From NCBI GenBank assembly GCA_035550595.1, contig DASZOV010000127.1:1-64000 (forward strand): a stretch of 64,000 bases of DNA, in the 5' to 3' direction. Below the pieces are notes generated by a model, which saw only the letters and a list, made by a program, of their open reading frames with translations, had not been told where the DNA came from and did not search any database. Positions 15,430 to 24,592 of this stretch are shown piece by piece. The stretch comes from CALFMR01 sp035550595. Its GTDB lineage: Bacteria > Acidobacteriota > Vicinamibacteria > Vicinamibacterales > SCN-69-37. Both the position numbers and the translations under genes were made by a program. Numbering within the stretch: position 1 is the stretch's first letter; the number at the start of each line of letters is the position of its first letter.

Positions 15430-15846
15430 TCAATCCGCCGCGTGTACGTTCAGGTGCGCGGCGCGCTGACGGACGCGGCGGCCGTCCGGCAGTTGGCCGA
15501 TGACGAGGACGTCCCAGTCGCCGGCCATCGTGAACTGCAGGCGCGCGGCGTAGACGCCGTGGCCTTGTCCCTGCGCAGGCTCGATGACCGGCGCCATGCC
15601 GGGATGCGCCATGAGCGCTTGAATCTGAAGCGTCGCCGCGTCGACGGGCTGGCCCGCAGCGTCGCGGACCGTGAGCGTCACCGCGGTGTCCTGTCCCACG
15701 ACCGGCGCCGTGGGCGTTGTCGTCCAGGTCAGCGTGAGATCGCTACCAGCGGCGCGACGGCATGCGCCGGCCGCCGCCAGAAGCGCGACGACGAAGACCG
15801 CGAACGCACGCGACGCGGTGCCGCGCCGCGGTGGGAGATCAGGCAG
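15430..15846 (-). CDS. YtkA/FixH-like lipoprotein with non-standard start
   Basis: The frame encodes a lipoprotein signal (FVVALLAAAGAC, lipobox AGAC) then an Ig-like domain with GQDTAVTLTVRDAAGQPVD and MAHPGMAPVIEPAQGQGHG, as in YtkA-like proteins. No in-frame ATG, GTG or TTG exists between the upstream stop and the signal peptide; the best start is a CTG at 15846. The only standard start, GTG at 15699, would remove the signal. The 8-nt overlap with the upstream gene favours coupled initiation. The PGMAP and GHG segments might bind metal. A sequence error is also possible. Confidence 0.65.
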   Translation of the reverse strand: MPDLPPRRGTASRAFAVFVVALLAAAGACRRAAGSDLTLTWTTTPTAPVVGQDTAVTLTVRDAAGQPVDAATLQIQALMAHPGMAPVIEPAQGQGHGVYAARLQFTMAGDWDVLVIGQLPDGRRVRQRAAHLNVHAAD

Positions 15847-16426
15847 CGGCCTGGCTCCGGTCCCACGCGCACGTGCAGCGGACGCCCGGAACCGTCTTGG
15901 CCGGAAACATGTGGTAGTACATCGCGATCACCATCGGGATGAACACGATGGTGTTGTAGAACAGGTGCAACTCCACGCGCGGCACCCAGAGCTGGATGAG
16001 GCTCGTCGGCACCGGCCGATCGAAGATGTTGTGTCCGGTCAGATACTGGCCGAAGAGCAGCAGGTGCTCGAAGTGATGGAAGAACTGGATCCCGAGCGCG
16101 ATGTCCCACCAGCGCCGCGCGTCCGGCTCGACGAAGCCCCGCCGGAACATGAACAACCCGATGAGCATCACGAGCGCGTAGCCGTAGTGCAGCGTCTCGG
16201 ATTTGATGAGCCACGGATAGAACACGCCCAGCAGGCCGAGCGCCTTCGGAACGGGCCAGCCGAGCACGTAAATCTGGATAGCCTGCACCAGGTGCTCGGC
16301 CCAATGGGCGAGCACGATGAACATGAAGATCTGCAGCCCGCGCTCGTGCCACGTGCTGTTCAGCCGATCCATGAACGACTCGCCCGCCGTGACGCGAGCC
16401 CCGGCATGTGCATGTACCGCGGACAT
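15839..16426 (-). CDS. Polytopic membrane protein of redox locus, unknown
   Basis: The 195-residue protein (start chosen at SAVHAHAGARVTAG; an ATG 18 nt upstream is possible) has four or five hydrophobic helices rich in His and aromatic residues: IFMFIVLAHWAEHLVQAIQI, LHYGYALVMLIGLFMF, WWDIALGIQFFHHFEHLLLF and YNTIVFIPMVIAMYYHM. The HWAEH and HHFEH pairs could bind heme or metal. I do not recognise the family. Between RnfD-like and YtkA-like genes, a membrane redox role is plausible but inferred. A likely promoter lies at 16510-16540. Confidence 0.65.
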   Translation of the reverse strand: MSAVHAHAGARVTAGESFMDRLNSTWHERGLQIFMFIVLAHWAEHLVQAIQIYVLGWPVPKALGLLGVFYPWLIKSETLHYGYALVMLIGLFMFRRGFVEPDARRWWDIALGIQFFHHFEHLLLFGQYLTGHNIFDRPVPTSLIQLWVPRVELHLFYNTIVFIPMVIAMYYHMFPAKTVPGVRCTCAWDRSQAAA

Positions 16427-16509
16427 GTGTCCCCTTCCGATCAACCCGGCGGCGTCACTCGCCCACCGCCTGGCCCGTGTGCGCGGGCCGTCGCTGGTGC
16501 CGATGCGGA

Positions 16510-16540
16510 ATTATACGGACCGGCGTCTGGGGCCCGGCAA
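16510..16540 (-). promoter_or_regulatory. Putative promoter (TTGCCG / TATAAT)
   Basis: On the minus strand TTGCCG (16540-16535) and TATAAT (16515-16510) are 19 nt apart, about 85 nt before the 15839-16426 gene. The surrounding bases (TATTGCCGG ... TCCGTATAAT) recur upstream of the TonB receptor gene at 28445-28474, which supports a real promoter. Confidence 0.5.
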
Positions 16541-16553
16541 TAACACGAACCTA

Positions 16554-17405
16554 CTAGCCGCCAGCGGCCACGGTCCTCGGCTGCCGGCGCCAGGCTTCCA
16601 GGGCCAGGGCCGCGGGCCCGACGAGGAACAGCGCGTAGAACGGCGCATAGATGACCTCGTGCAGGCGCAACAGCGTCTCGACGAAGGCCACGAGGATGAC
16701 GACGACGATCTGTCCTCGGCGCGAGCTGACCGTCGTCCTCGGGTCAGTCACCATGAAGAAGACGAAGAGCTGATACATCGGGCCCGTGAGTGGCGCCACG
16801 GCTGCCAGCCACGGGTTGCCGGTGATGAGGCTGCGCACGAAAGCAAAGACCACGAACGCGGCGACGTAGGTCGCGCTGATGTGGAGTCGCTTCACGCGCC
16901 AGACGATGGCCGTGCCGAGCAGCCAGATCACGGCCATCGGCCAGACGTTGTTCCCCCACTGGATGCTCAGAACCGCGGCGGTGCTCGGCGCCAGGAAAAC
17001 CACCGCGCTCACGCCGAAGTTCGACGGATTCCAGAGGTGCCGGCCGCGGAATCGCAGGACGTACTTCGAGGCGATCGAGATCAGGCTCGCGAGGACGAAC
17101 GGCCACAAGAACGGCGATCGCACGAGGATGCCGACGCTGATGCCGGTGATGTACGCACTCGCCGGATGCGGCCATCGTCCGTACGCGAGACGTCCGAACA
17201 CGAGCTCCGCGCCGATGGCGACGACGATTGCGACGGCTGTTTGTTGGTAGGCCTCGAGGATCCCGTAGGTCAGGTGTGCGCCGACGAGGATGCACGTGAT
17301 GAGGATCGGCGGCAGCAACCGCGTCGTCGTAGGCGAACGCCACCAACTCACGGGCGCGGCCACGGCGCGAGATTCGGAAGACGCGGTCCCAGTCGCCAGA
17401 CTCAT
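16554..17405 (-). CDS. RnfD/NqrB-like membrane protein
   Basis: The 283-residue protein has about eight membrane helices and the RnfD/NqrB features TYGILEAYQQTAVAIVVAIG, LWNPSNFGVSAVVF and FFMVTDPRTT. RnfD subunits carry covalent FMN on the Thr of an SGAT motif and move electrons through the membrane; I see LTGPMYQL near that place but no SGAT, so flavinylation is doubtful. No other Rnf subunit lies here, meaning it works in a different complex. ATG at 17405 overlaps the preceding CRTAC1 gene by 4 nt. Confidence 0.85.
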   Translation of the reverse strand: MSLATGTASSESRAVAAPVSWWRSPTTTRLLPPILITCILVGAHLTYGILEAYQQTAVAIVVAIGAELVFGRLAYGRWPHPASAYITGISVGILVRSPFLWPFVLASLISIASKYVLRFRGRHLWNPSNFGVSAVVFLAPSTAAVLSIQWGNNVWPMAVIWLLGTAIVWRVKRLHISATYVAAFVVFAFVRSLITGNPWLAAVAPLTGPMYQLFVFFMVTDPRTTVSSRRGQIVVVILVAFVETLLRLHEVIYAPFYALFLVGPAALALEAWRRQPRTVAAGG

Positions 17406-19186
17406 CGCGGCTCCACCACGTGATGCTGCTGGTCGACGGCCGGATGCTCGATCGTCTGCGTCCGACCGGACGGCCACGTGATCACGACGCGATCGACCGT
17501 CGTCGCCGTGCCGATGCCGAAGTGCAGCGGCCGCTGACTCTGGGCGCTGAAGCCGCTGCCGCCGCTCACGACCTGCGCTTGCCGCTGGCCGTTCCAGTAG
17601 AGATCGACGCGCGCGCCGATCGCGCTGCGGTTGCTGGCGGTGCCTTCGAGATCGAAGCCGATCCAGTGCCGGCCGGGCGCGACGGTGTTGCGATAGATGA
17701 GGAGCGGTCCGCGCTGGTCGGCGACGAGCACGTCGAGCGCGCCGTCGTGCAGAAGATCGGCCAGCGCCACGGCCCGGCCGTCCAGCGTGTCGGTCACGCC
17801 GACTTCCGGCGCCACGTCGGTGAAGTGCCCGGCGCCGTCGTTGAGCCACACGCGCGAGTGCTGATAGCCGGACAAGCTGCGCCCGCGCATCGCGGGCCAG
17901 TTCTTCGCGTCGGCGATGATGCGGCTGTGACCCACGGCAATCTCGGAGAAGTCGTACCAGTAACTCGTACGCTCGCCGGCCGAGATGTAGCCGTTGGCCA
18001 GGAACAAATCCTGCCGGCCGTCGTTGTTCAAGTCGCCGAAGGCCGCGCCCCAGCTCCAGCCGCCGAGATCCACGCCCATCGACGCCGCGAGATCGCGGTA
18101 TTCCGGCTGCGCCCCGTCGGCCACCGCTTGCGGCACCCACAAGTCGTTGGCCTGCACGAGCACGCCCGGCTCGGAGATGTTCGTCTTGTAGATCGACAAC
18201 CGGCCGTCGTTGAAGACGTCGCCGAACGCGGCGTTCATCCCACTCTTCGGCGTCCGGCCGACGCCGGTCTCGCGTCCGACTTCGACGAACGCCTTGCCGC
18301 CGCGATTCTCGAACAGCTCCGAGATGCCGTAGTCATTCGAGAGAAACAGATCCGGATAGCCGTCACCGACGAGATCCGCGGCCGCCGCGGCCAGCGTCCA
18401 TCGCCGCGAGTCGATGCCGAGCGCCGCCGACGTTTCCTCGAACCGGCCGTCACCCAGGTTGTGGAACACGTACTTCCGGCCGCCGTTCTCCGCGTACTCG
18501 AAGCTCTCCGGCATGATGCGTGTCGTCTTCAGATGCCAGAGATCGATGTCCTCGTGCCAGTAACCCGCGAGAAAGAGATCGAGTCGGCCGTCGCGGTCAT
18601 AGTCGAACCAGAGCGCCGCGTTGGCATTGACCCACGGCGGCAGCCCGGCGCGATCGGACACGCGCGTGAACGTCTTCCCCGCGTCGTTGTGGAACAGCTC
18701 CGGCCGGCCGTACTTGTAGAGGAAGACGTCCTCGTACCCGTCGTTGTCGTAGTCGCCCCAGACCGCGCCCATCGACACGCCCGTGCCCGGCTGGTTCACG
18801 TCGGCCAGGCCGACCTCGGCGGCGACGTCGGTGAACGTGCCGTCGCCGTTGTTGCGATAGAGGCGATTCCTGCTGCCGATGGCACTGTTCGTGACGTAGA
18901 AGTCCTGCCAGCCGTCGCGATTGAAATCGACGACCGACACGGCCGCGCCCATCGAGGCAACCTCCGGCATGATGGGCTCGAGTTGTGCGTCGAACGTCGG
19001 CCCCTGGTGGACGAAGTCGACGCCCATGGCCTTGGCCGCATCGTGCAGCGTGAAGCCATGGCGTCCGGACGCTTCGCCGGCCGGTGACGCCGTCGATCGA
19101 TTCAGCGCGATGACCGCGCCAAGCGACACCGCCAGCACGATCGCGGCGACGATCCACACGCTCCGCTGTCGCGCGTCGCCGCTCAC
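17402..19186 (-). CDS. CRTAC1 family secreted FG-GAP/ASPIC-UnbV protein
   Basis: The 594-residue protein has an N-terminal membrane anchor or signal (VWIVAAIVLAVSLGAVIAL), then repeated calcium-binding-like FG-GAP blades: DFNRDGWQDFYV, DYDNDGYEDVFL, DYDRDGRLDLFL, DLVGDGYPDLFL and DLNNDGRQDLFL. It ends in an ASPIC/UnbV domain (NRSAIGARVDLYW, VVITWPSGRTQTI). These form a beta-propeller outside the membrane; ligands in bacteria are unknown. Both ends overlap neighbouring genes by 4 nt, so it is translated with the TPR/VCBS protein and the RnfD-like protein. Confidence 0.88.
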   Translation of the reverse strand: MSGDARQRSVWIVAAIVLAVSLGAVIALNRSTASPAGEASGRHGFTLHDAAKAMGVDFVHQGPTFDAQLEPIMPEVASMGAAVSVVDFNRDGWQDFYVTNSAIGSRNRLYRNNGDGTFTDVAAEVGLADVNQPGTGVSMGAVWGDYDNDGYEDVFLYKYGRPELFHNDAGKTFTRVSDRAGLPPWVNANAALWFDYDRDGRLDLFLAGYWHEDIDLWHLKTTRIMPESFEYAENGGRKYVFHNLGDGRFEETSAALGIDSRRWTLAAAAADLVGDGYPDLFLSNDYGISELFENRGGKAFVEVGRETGVGRTPKSGMNAAFGDVFNDGRLSIYKTNISEPGVLVQANDLWVPQAVADGAQPEYRDLAASMGVDLGGWSWGAAFGDLNNDGRQDLFLANGYISAGERTSYWYDFSEIAVGHSRIIADAKNWPAMRGRSLSGYQHSRVWLNDGAGHFTDVAPEVGVTDTLDGRAVALADLLHDGALDVLVADQRGPLLIYRNTVAPGRHWIGFDLEGTASNRSAIGARVDLYWNGQRQAQVVSGGSGFSAQSQRPLHFGIGTATTVDRVVITWPSGRTQTIEHPAVDQQHHVVEPR

Positions 19187-22100
19187 TCGGTGCCTCGCGC
19201 TCGAAGTTCGAGGCCGTCGAGATACGCACGCGGCGTGATGTAGCGCGTGTGATACGTCTGCCAGTCCGCGGGATACCGCTGATAGACCGGATCGCTCGTC
19301 AGCGTCGGCGTCGTCGACGCCGATTCGTAGCGCGGCGCGTGATGCGACGGGAGCGGCAGCACCGTCTTCGAGTAGCTCGTGTTGTAGTCGCCGTCTTTCT
19401 CCCAGCCGTCACCGATGAGGACGAAGTCGCGCGTCCAGCCGGCCGCGGGCGGCGGCAGCGCTGGAAACGCCAGGCGCAGCTCGTCACCGGCGTTCATGAT
19501 CACGTAGCGATCCTCGACCTTCGCAATGAGTGGCCGCACGTCGCCGAACCGCGTGTAGTAACCCGCGAGATCGCGCCAGCGCGGCGCCGTGTTCGCGATG
19601 CGATCGTAGATGGGCAGCTCGGGCGACGTTCGTGACGCGGTGCGCGTTTCTGAGAAGCCGCGGTAGCGCAAGTCCGCCCGCGACGCCTCGAGACGCGTCG
19701 TCCGCACGGGCGCATCCGCAACACCATCGGCAACGCGAATCGCATCCCAATAGATCTCGAGGTTCGTCCGTAGCCGCACGCGGCGCGCGCCAACGAGCCC
19801 GGCGCGGGCAACCGCCGAGAGGTCGATGAGCACCGTCTTGTTCTTCCCTTCCGGGAATCCGAGATCCGGCGAGACGACATGCCATTGACCGCGCGAGTCC
19901 TGCGCTTCGAGCGAGAGGCCGTGCGGCTTCGGGCCCTGGCCCTGACCAATCGCGACGTTGATGCTGCTGTCGGTCGGATAGATCCAGCCGTCCGCCACGA
20001 GCCACATCGGCGCGCCCGCGGCGATCGGCCGGCCGAGATCGATCTCGACGAAGTGATCGGCCGCGAGCCCTTGATACTGTCCGCGCGCGAACGTATCCAG
20101 ATAGCGGCCGTCGTCTTCCGCCACGAGCGCCGTGACGTCGGCGCCGGCGTCGTCCCACGCCTGCGCGATCGGAGCCGGCGGTCGCAACGCGTGCACCGCG
20201 AGATTCGGCGGATCGGCCGGCGAAAAGCGCTCGTCGACGAACACGTCCACGTCCGTCGGGTGATCGACGGCCATGAGCGAGACCGCGTCGATGAAGTGCG
20301 TCTCCCAGAGCTCGGCCGTGATGCGGACGTCGTAGACGCCGCCGACCGGCGCCAACTGATCGCCGCGAATCTTCACCCAGTCTTCCGTCTGCGTCACACC
20401 CGCCGTGTCCACGGCGTTGATGCGCAGGCCAAGCGGCGATCGCCAGAGGAAGTCCGTGACGAACTTCGGCCCGGTGCCGTCATTGGCGAAGACCCACGGA
20501 CACGATCCCTTGAGACGCTGCTGCGCGACGATCGTCTGGTCGACGCCCTGATCGAAGTCCGCCTGCAGCACGCCGTTCGGCCAGACGATCCGCATGACGT
20601 CGACCGTCGAGCGCGTGCCGAGACCGACGTGCATCACGGGCGACGCGATCGTCTGTCGCGCGACGAACACGCCGGACCGCACTTCGATCTCGCCGCCGAT
20701 CCCGAACGAGTTGATGCGCTGGTCGCCCGCCGACGGCTGCGCGCGCGGACGGATGACCTGATAGTGATAGCCCCGCGTGCCTCGTCCGGCAAGGCGCGTG
20801 AGCCGGCCTTGCTGGATGCCGACGAGATCGAGCTGGCCGTCACCGGTCATGTCGACGACGGCTCGAACGTCGGCAGTGACGGGCGTGTCGAGCCGCTGCC
20901 AGCCGCGATCTGCGCCAGCCAACCAGATCGCCGTGCCCGTGCTGCTGGAGGCGACGACGTCGAGGGCACCGTTGTTGTCGAGGTCGGCGAGCATCACCTT
21001 GGCGCCGCCGCCCGTCGAATCGCTCGGCCGGTCCGTCCACGTGGCGATGTCGGCCGTCTGCCAGCCGCTGCCGTCGTACGTCGCCCGGCGAATGGCGCCG
21101 CGGGCATCGAGCGTGACGATGTCTAAGCGGCCATTGCCCGTGACGTCGCCAACGGCCATCGCGTCGATCGCGGCGCGCTCATCGGGTCCCGCCATGCGCT
21201 GGAATCGCCCACCTTGCAGATTCGCGAACACGACGAGCGAGCCGTCATCGTCGACGCACACGGCGTCGGGATCGCCGTCACCGTCGACGTCCGCCCAGGC
21301 GAACGCGCGCAGTCCCTGCAGACCGTCGAACGGGCGCTCGACGGTCCACGTCCCGTCGCCGTTGTTGCGCAGCACGACGGGCACGCCGCCGCGGACGCCG
21401 ACGATCGCATCCAAGTCGCCATCCATCTCGATGTCCGCCGTCCAGACGCCCGTCGCGACAATCGGCAGAAGCCCCCGCAACTGCGACGCGCGTGCCGTGT
21501 CATCGGTGAACGTGCCGTTCTCGGACTGGATGAACAAGCGCACGCCGCGCGGTCCGGCCGCGATGAGATCCGATCGGAAGTCGTTGTTCCAGTCGATCGC
21601 GGCGAGCGCGTGCGGACCGACGGCCGCTGGCGCCGCACCGGCGCCGGGCCAGGCCACGCGCAGGCCGGGCGCGTCGGCGCGATAGATCCCGCGCGCGTCG
21701 GCGGCGAAGACGGCGGGCGCGCCCGTGCCGTCGAGCGAGACGATCGCAACTGCGCTCGGCGGCATGGCGGGCTCGTCGCCGATCACGGTGAAGGCATACG
21801 ACAACGCGGCGTCCGCCGGCGCCGGTGCCGCGGTCACGGCTGGCAACCGCAGGAAGTTCGTGAACGGGTCCGCGATGAGCTGGGCCGACGGCGTGACGTG
21901 CTGCCGATCGTCGAGATAGGCGGGCACCTGCGCGAGCGTGTTGCGGAGGAACGCAAGCGCGCGCGTGGCGCCTGCCGCATCCGACTGGCGTGTCGCCGTT
22001 GCCGCGGCTTGTAATTCGTCGCGGGACTCCTGTGGCCATCCCGCGGAGACGGCCGTCATCCGATCGAGCACGGCGGTGACCGTCGCCGTGTCGCCGCGCT

Positions 22101-22683
22101 TGGCTGCGAGGCGTGCCCGCTCGACGAGCACGGCGAGATTGTCGGGCTCCTGCGCGTCGAGCTCGTCGAGCACGCGCGCGGCGTCCGCGTCCGCCGTATC
22201 GCCGCCAGCGTCCTCGATCGACTGCACGAGCGCCATCTGCGCGCGCAGCAGGTGTGGCTCGAGCGCGATCGTGCGCTGCAGGTCCGCGCGCTCGCCGTCG
22301 GTGTCGCCGCGCGCACCTTCGAGCTGGGCACGCAGGAACATGACCGCGCCGCTCCGCGGCGCCAGGTCCACGGCGCGGGCGATGGGCGCAGCCGCGGCAT
22401 CGAAGTCACCGAGCCGCAACTCCGCGAGCCCCAGATTCGCCCAGGCCGCCGGCTCGCCCGGCGCGATCGTCGCGGCCTCGCCGAAGTGCTGCACGGCCGC
22501 GTCGAGCAATCCCACCTGCAATTCGGCGAGCCCACGATAGAACTGGCGCGTCGCCTGTTCGTACTGCGGCGACTCGGCCGACGGCAGCCCGCGATGACTC
22601 TCGTATGCGCGGTACACGAGCACCGTCGCGATGACGACCGCGGCGATGATGCCCGCGACGATGGCGCGCCGGGCCATCGTCAT
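19183..22683 (-). CDS. Giant TPR plus VCBS/ASPIC protein, 1166 aa
   Basis: An N-terminal membrane helix (IVAGIIAAVVIATVLVYRAY) is followed by TPR repeats at about 40-230 (AAWANLGLAELRLGDFDAA), FG-GAP/VCBS blades at about 340-660 (DIEMDGDLDAIVGVRG, ADVDGDGDPDAV, DLDNNGALDVVA), an ASPIC-like part near 700 (SFGIGGEIEVRSG, MRIVWPNG) and a C-terminal region of about 440 residues that I do not recognise (KFVTDFLWRSPLGLRINAVD, LWETHFIDAVSL). It is probably periplasmic or outer-surface and may be a scaffold. It overlaps genes on both sides by 4 nt. Confidence 0.85.
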   Translation of the reverse strand: MTMARRAIVAGIIAAVVIATVLVYRAYESHRGLPSAESPQYEQATRQFYRGLAELQVGLLDAAVQHFGEAATIAPGEPAAWANLGLAELRLGDFDAAAAPIARAVDLAPRSGAVMFLRAQLEGARGDTDGERADLQRTIALEPHLLRAQMALVQSIEDAGGDTADADAARVLDELDAQEPDNLAVLVERARLAAKRGDTATVTAVLDRMTAVSAGWPQESRDELQAAATATRQSDAAGATRALAFLRNTLAQVPAYLDDRQHVTPSAQLIADPFTNFLRLPAVTAAPAPADAALSYAFTVIGDEPAMPPSAVAIVSLDGTGAPAVFAADARGIYRADAPGLRVAWPGAGAAPAAVGPHALAAIDWNNDFRSDLIAAGPRGVRLFIQSENGTFTDDTARASQLRGLLPIVATGVWTADIEMDGDLDAIVGVRGGVPVVLRNNGDGTWTVERPFDGLQGLRAFAWADVDGDGDPDAVCVDDDGSLVVFANLQGGRFQRMAGPDERAAIDAMAVGDVTGNGRLDIVTLDARGAIRRATYDGSGWQTADIATWTDRPSDSTGGGAKVMLADLDNNGALDVVASSSTGTAIWLAGADRGWQRLDTPVTADVRAVVDMTGDGQLDLVGIQQGRLTRLAGRGTRGYHYQVIRPRAQPSAGDQRINSFGIGGEIEVRSGVFVARQTIASPVMHVGLGTRSTVDVMRIVWPNGVLQADFDQGVDQTIVAQQRLKGSCPWVFANDGTGPKFVTDFLWRSPLGLRINAVDTAGVTQTEDWVKIRGDQLAPVGGVYDVRITAELWETHFIDAVSLMAVDHPTDVDVFVDERFSPADPPNLAVHALRPPAPIAQAWDDAGADVTALVAEDDGRYLDTFARGQYQGLAADHFVEIDLGRPIAAGAPMWLVADGWIYPTDSSINVAIGQGQGPKPHGLSLEAQDSRGQWHVVSPDLGFPEGKNKTVLIDLSAVARAGLVGARRVRLRTNLEIYWDAIRVADGVADAPVRTTRLEASRADLRYRGFSETRTASRTSPELPIYDRIANTAPRWRDLAGYYTRFGDVRPLIAKVEDRYVIMNAGDELRLAFPALPPPAAGWTRDFVLIGDGWEKDGDYNTSYSKTVLPLPSHHAPRYESASTTPTLTSDPVYQRYPADWQTYHTRYITPRAYLDGLELRARGTE

Positions 22684-23261
22684 CGGCCCGATCCCGGGGC
22701 TTCGCCGACGCCGAGCGCGTCGGCCACTCGGTTGATGTAGTTGAACCAGGCCGCGATGAGCGTGATCTGGAGGATGCCGCGGTCGTCGAATCCCGCCTGG
22801 CGCAAGCCGTCGATCTGTTCACGCGTCACGCGCGTCGCATCACGTGTCACCTGCTCGGCGTAGGCCAGCATCGTACGGTCACGCTCGTCGATCGGCGCCG
22901 TGCGGAAGTCGCGCCGGATCGCGTCGGACAGTGCGTCGTCTCCGGTCGCGCGCCGCAGGAACTCGGTGTGCGAGAGCGTGCAGTACGGCGTGCGGTTGGT
23001 CACCGACACGACGGTTGCGATCATCTCGTGCTGGCGCCGGCTGAGCGGCAGGTCCGGCGACATGAGCGATCCGAACGTCGCGAACGCGTGGTGCAGCGCG
23101 TCCGGAATGAGCGAGTGCGCGGCGACGATGCCCGCGATCTCGTCGTCCTGCGGAAGGACGGGCGCCTCGTACTCGGGCGGATACAGCGCGTGTTGCGCGG
23201 CCCGCGCCCGTTGCAGCGACTCGTCCGCTTCAGCCGGTGGCACGGTACGGATGCGCGTCAT
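22680..23261 (-). CDS. AhpD-like peroxidase-related protein, single Cys
   Basis: The 193-residue protein belongs to the carboxymuconolactone decarboxylase/AhpD fold. It keeps the Glu and the site as E-x11-T-x2-C-x3-H (NRTPYCTLSH), so the first Cys of the usual CxxC is Thr while the second, peroxidatic in AhpD, and the His remain. It is similar to the uncharacterised peroxidase-related enzymes. Start ATG at 23261 overlaps the amino-acid permease stop by 4 nt. A second AhpD-like gene with the full motif is two genes away in the same operon. Confidence 0.82.
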   Translation of the reverse strand: MTRIRTVPPAEADESLQRARAAQHALYPPEYEAPVLPQDDEIAGIVAAHSLIPDALHHAFATFGSLMSPDLPLSRRQHEMIATVVSVTNRTPYCTLSHTEFLRRATGDDALSDAIRRDFRTAPIDERDRTMLAYAEQVTRDATRVTREQIDGLRQAGFDDRGILQITLIAAWFNYINRVADALGVGEAPGSGR

Positions 23262-24592
23262 CGCGCGTCTCGCTCCCACGCCGATGCTGCCCGCGTGACG
23301 AGCCAGCGGCGCACCGGCAAGCCGGCCAGGACCAGCGCGGCGCCCGCCAACGCCTGCCACGGCCTGGCGATCGCAATCATCGCGACGATAACGGCGACGA
23401 GCAGGACGAACAACGCGGGCATCAGCGGATAGCCGGGCACGCGAAACGCGGCGTCACCTGGCTGCCGGCGCACGATGAACACGCCAGCCGCGGCGAGCGC
23501 CACGAATACGAGCGCGGCGCAGACGAAGAACGCGACGATCTGATCAAAGGTTCCGAGGAGCACGAGCACCGACGCGAGCGTCGCTAGCACGGCCGTTGCA
23601 CGCGCCGGCGATCCGCTCGTCGTGCGCAGGGCCAGGGCCCGCGGGAACGAGCCGTCGAGGCTCATGGCTTCGTACAGCCGCGGCGCGACGATGAGCACCG
23701 CCATGATGCTCGGTGCGACCGAGAACACGACCGCCGTCGCGAGCACGGCTGGCCCCGCCGGTCCCGCGAGCGCACGGCCGGCGAGCAAGGCGAACGCCGA
23801 CGCGCTCGTCGTCGCCGATGGCGGCACGAGATAGATGAAGGCGATCGTGGTCATCACGTAGATCGCGATGACGATCGCCACGCCGAACGTGAGCGCGATC
23901 GGGACCACGCGCCGCGCATGCTCGACGTCGCCCGCGATCCGCCCCGTTTCCCAGAAGCCGCCGAACGAGAAGAAGACGCCGATGAGGCCGCCGGCGAGCG
24001 CCTCGCCGATCGGAGGCGCGCTCGTCCTCGCGCCGGCAAATGGCGTGAAATGCGACCAGTGTCCATGGCCCGTCGTCAGCGCGATGATAACGACGCCGGC
24101 GAGCACGCACAACTTGACGACGGTCAGCACATCGAAGGTACGCGCGCCCATCCGCAGCCCCGCCATGCTCGGCAGCGCACCGATCCAGATGACCGCGACG
24201 GCCAGCACGCGCATCGATCCCGCGGCCGACGGCCAAAGGACACTGAGATACTGCGCGGTCCCGGCGGCCAGGGCGGCGACCACGCCGGGATCCATGACGA
24301 GCAGCGATTGCCATCCGTACAGAAACGCCGTGGACGGTCCCCAGGTCTCGCGAAGATAGACGTAGAGTCCGCCGGTTTCGGGATAACGCGACGCGAGCTC
24401 GCCGAACGTCAGCGCGCCAGCGAGGACGATGGCTCCGCACCCCAACCAGAGAGCGAACGTCCACGCGGGCGACTGAAGCGCGCCGATGACTTCGGCGGGC
24501 GTGAGAAAGATGCCGACGGCAACCGTGTGACTGACGACCAGCGCCGTCGCCGACCAGAGTCCCAGCCGGCCGACTCGACCGGCCGACGTCAC
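23258..24592 (-). CDS. APC-family amino-acid permease
   Basis: The 444-residue protein has twelve predicted membrane helices and APC signatures: LVVSHTVAVGIFLTP in helix 1 (the G-x-G-I-F-type unwound region), GALTFGELASRYPETGG for helix 2 and loop, and FFSFGGFWETGRIAGDVEHA in helix 6. Such proteins import amino acids or exchange them for amines. It starts at GTG 24592 and its start and stop overlap the two flanking AhpD-like genes by 4 nt each, unusual for an ordinary nutrient transporter. Substrate unknown. Confidence 0.88.
   Translation of the reverse strand: MTSAGRVGRLGLWSATALVVSHTVAVGIFLTPAEVIGALQSPAWTFALWLGCGAIVLAGALTFGELASRYPETGGLYVYLRETWGPSTAFLYGWQSLLVMDPGVVAALAAGTAQYLSVLWPSAAGSMRVLAVAVIWIGALPSMAGLRMGARTFDVLTVVKLCVLAGVVIIALTTGHGHWSHFTPFAGARTSAPPIGEALAGGLIGVFFSFGGFWETGRIAGDVEHARRVVPIALTFGVAIVIAIYVMTTIAFIYLVPPSATTSASAFALLAGRALAGPAGPAVLATAVVFSVAPSIMAVLIVAPRLYEAMSLDGSFPRALALRTTSGSPARATAVLATLASVLVLLGTFDQIVAFFVCAALVFVALAAAGVFIVRRQPGDAAFRVPGYPLMPALFVLLVAVIVAMIAIARPWQALAGAALVLAGLPVRRWLVTRAASAWERDAR

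Noticed and set aside
16554..18140. A 528-codon frame extending the RnfD-like gene upstream
   Set aside because: The extension overlaps the CRTAC1 gene out of frame and has shadow composition; ATG at 17405 fits the domain start and the 4-nt overlap.
17420..19087. A 555-codon plus-strand ORF opposite another CRTAC1 gene
   Set aside because: Same mirror effect of FG-GAP codons; it lacks start signals and known motifs.
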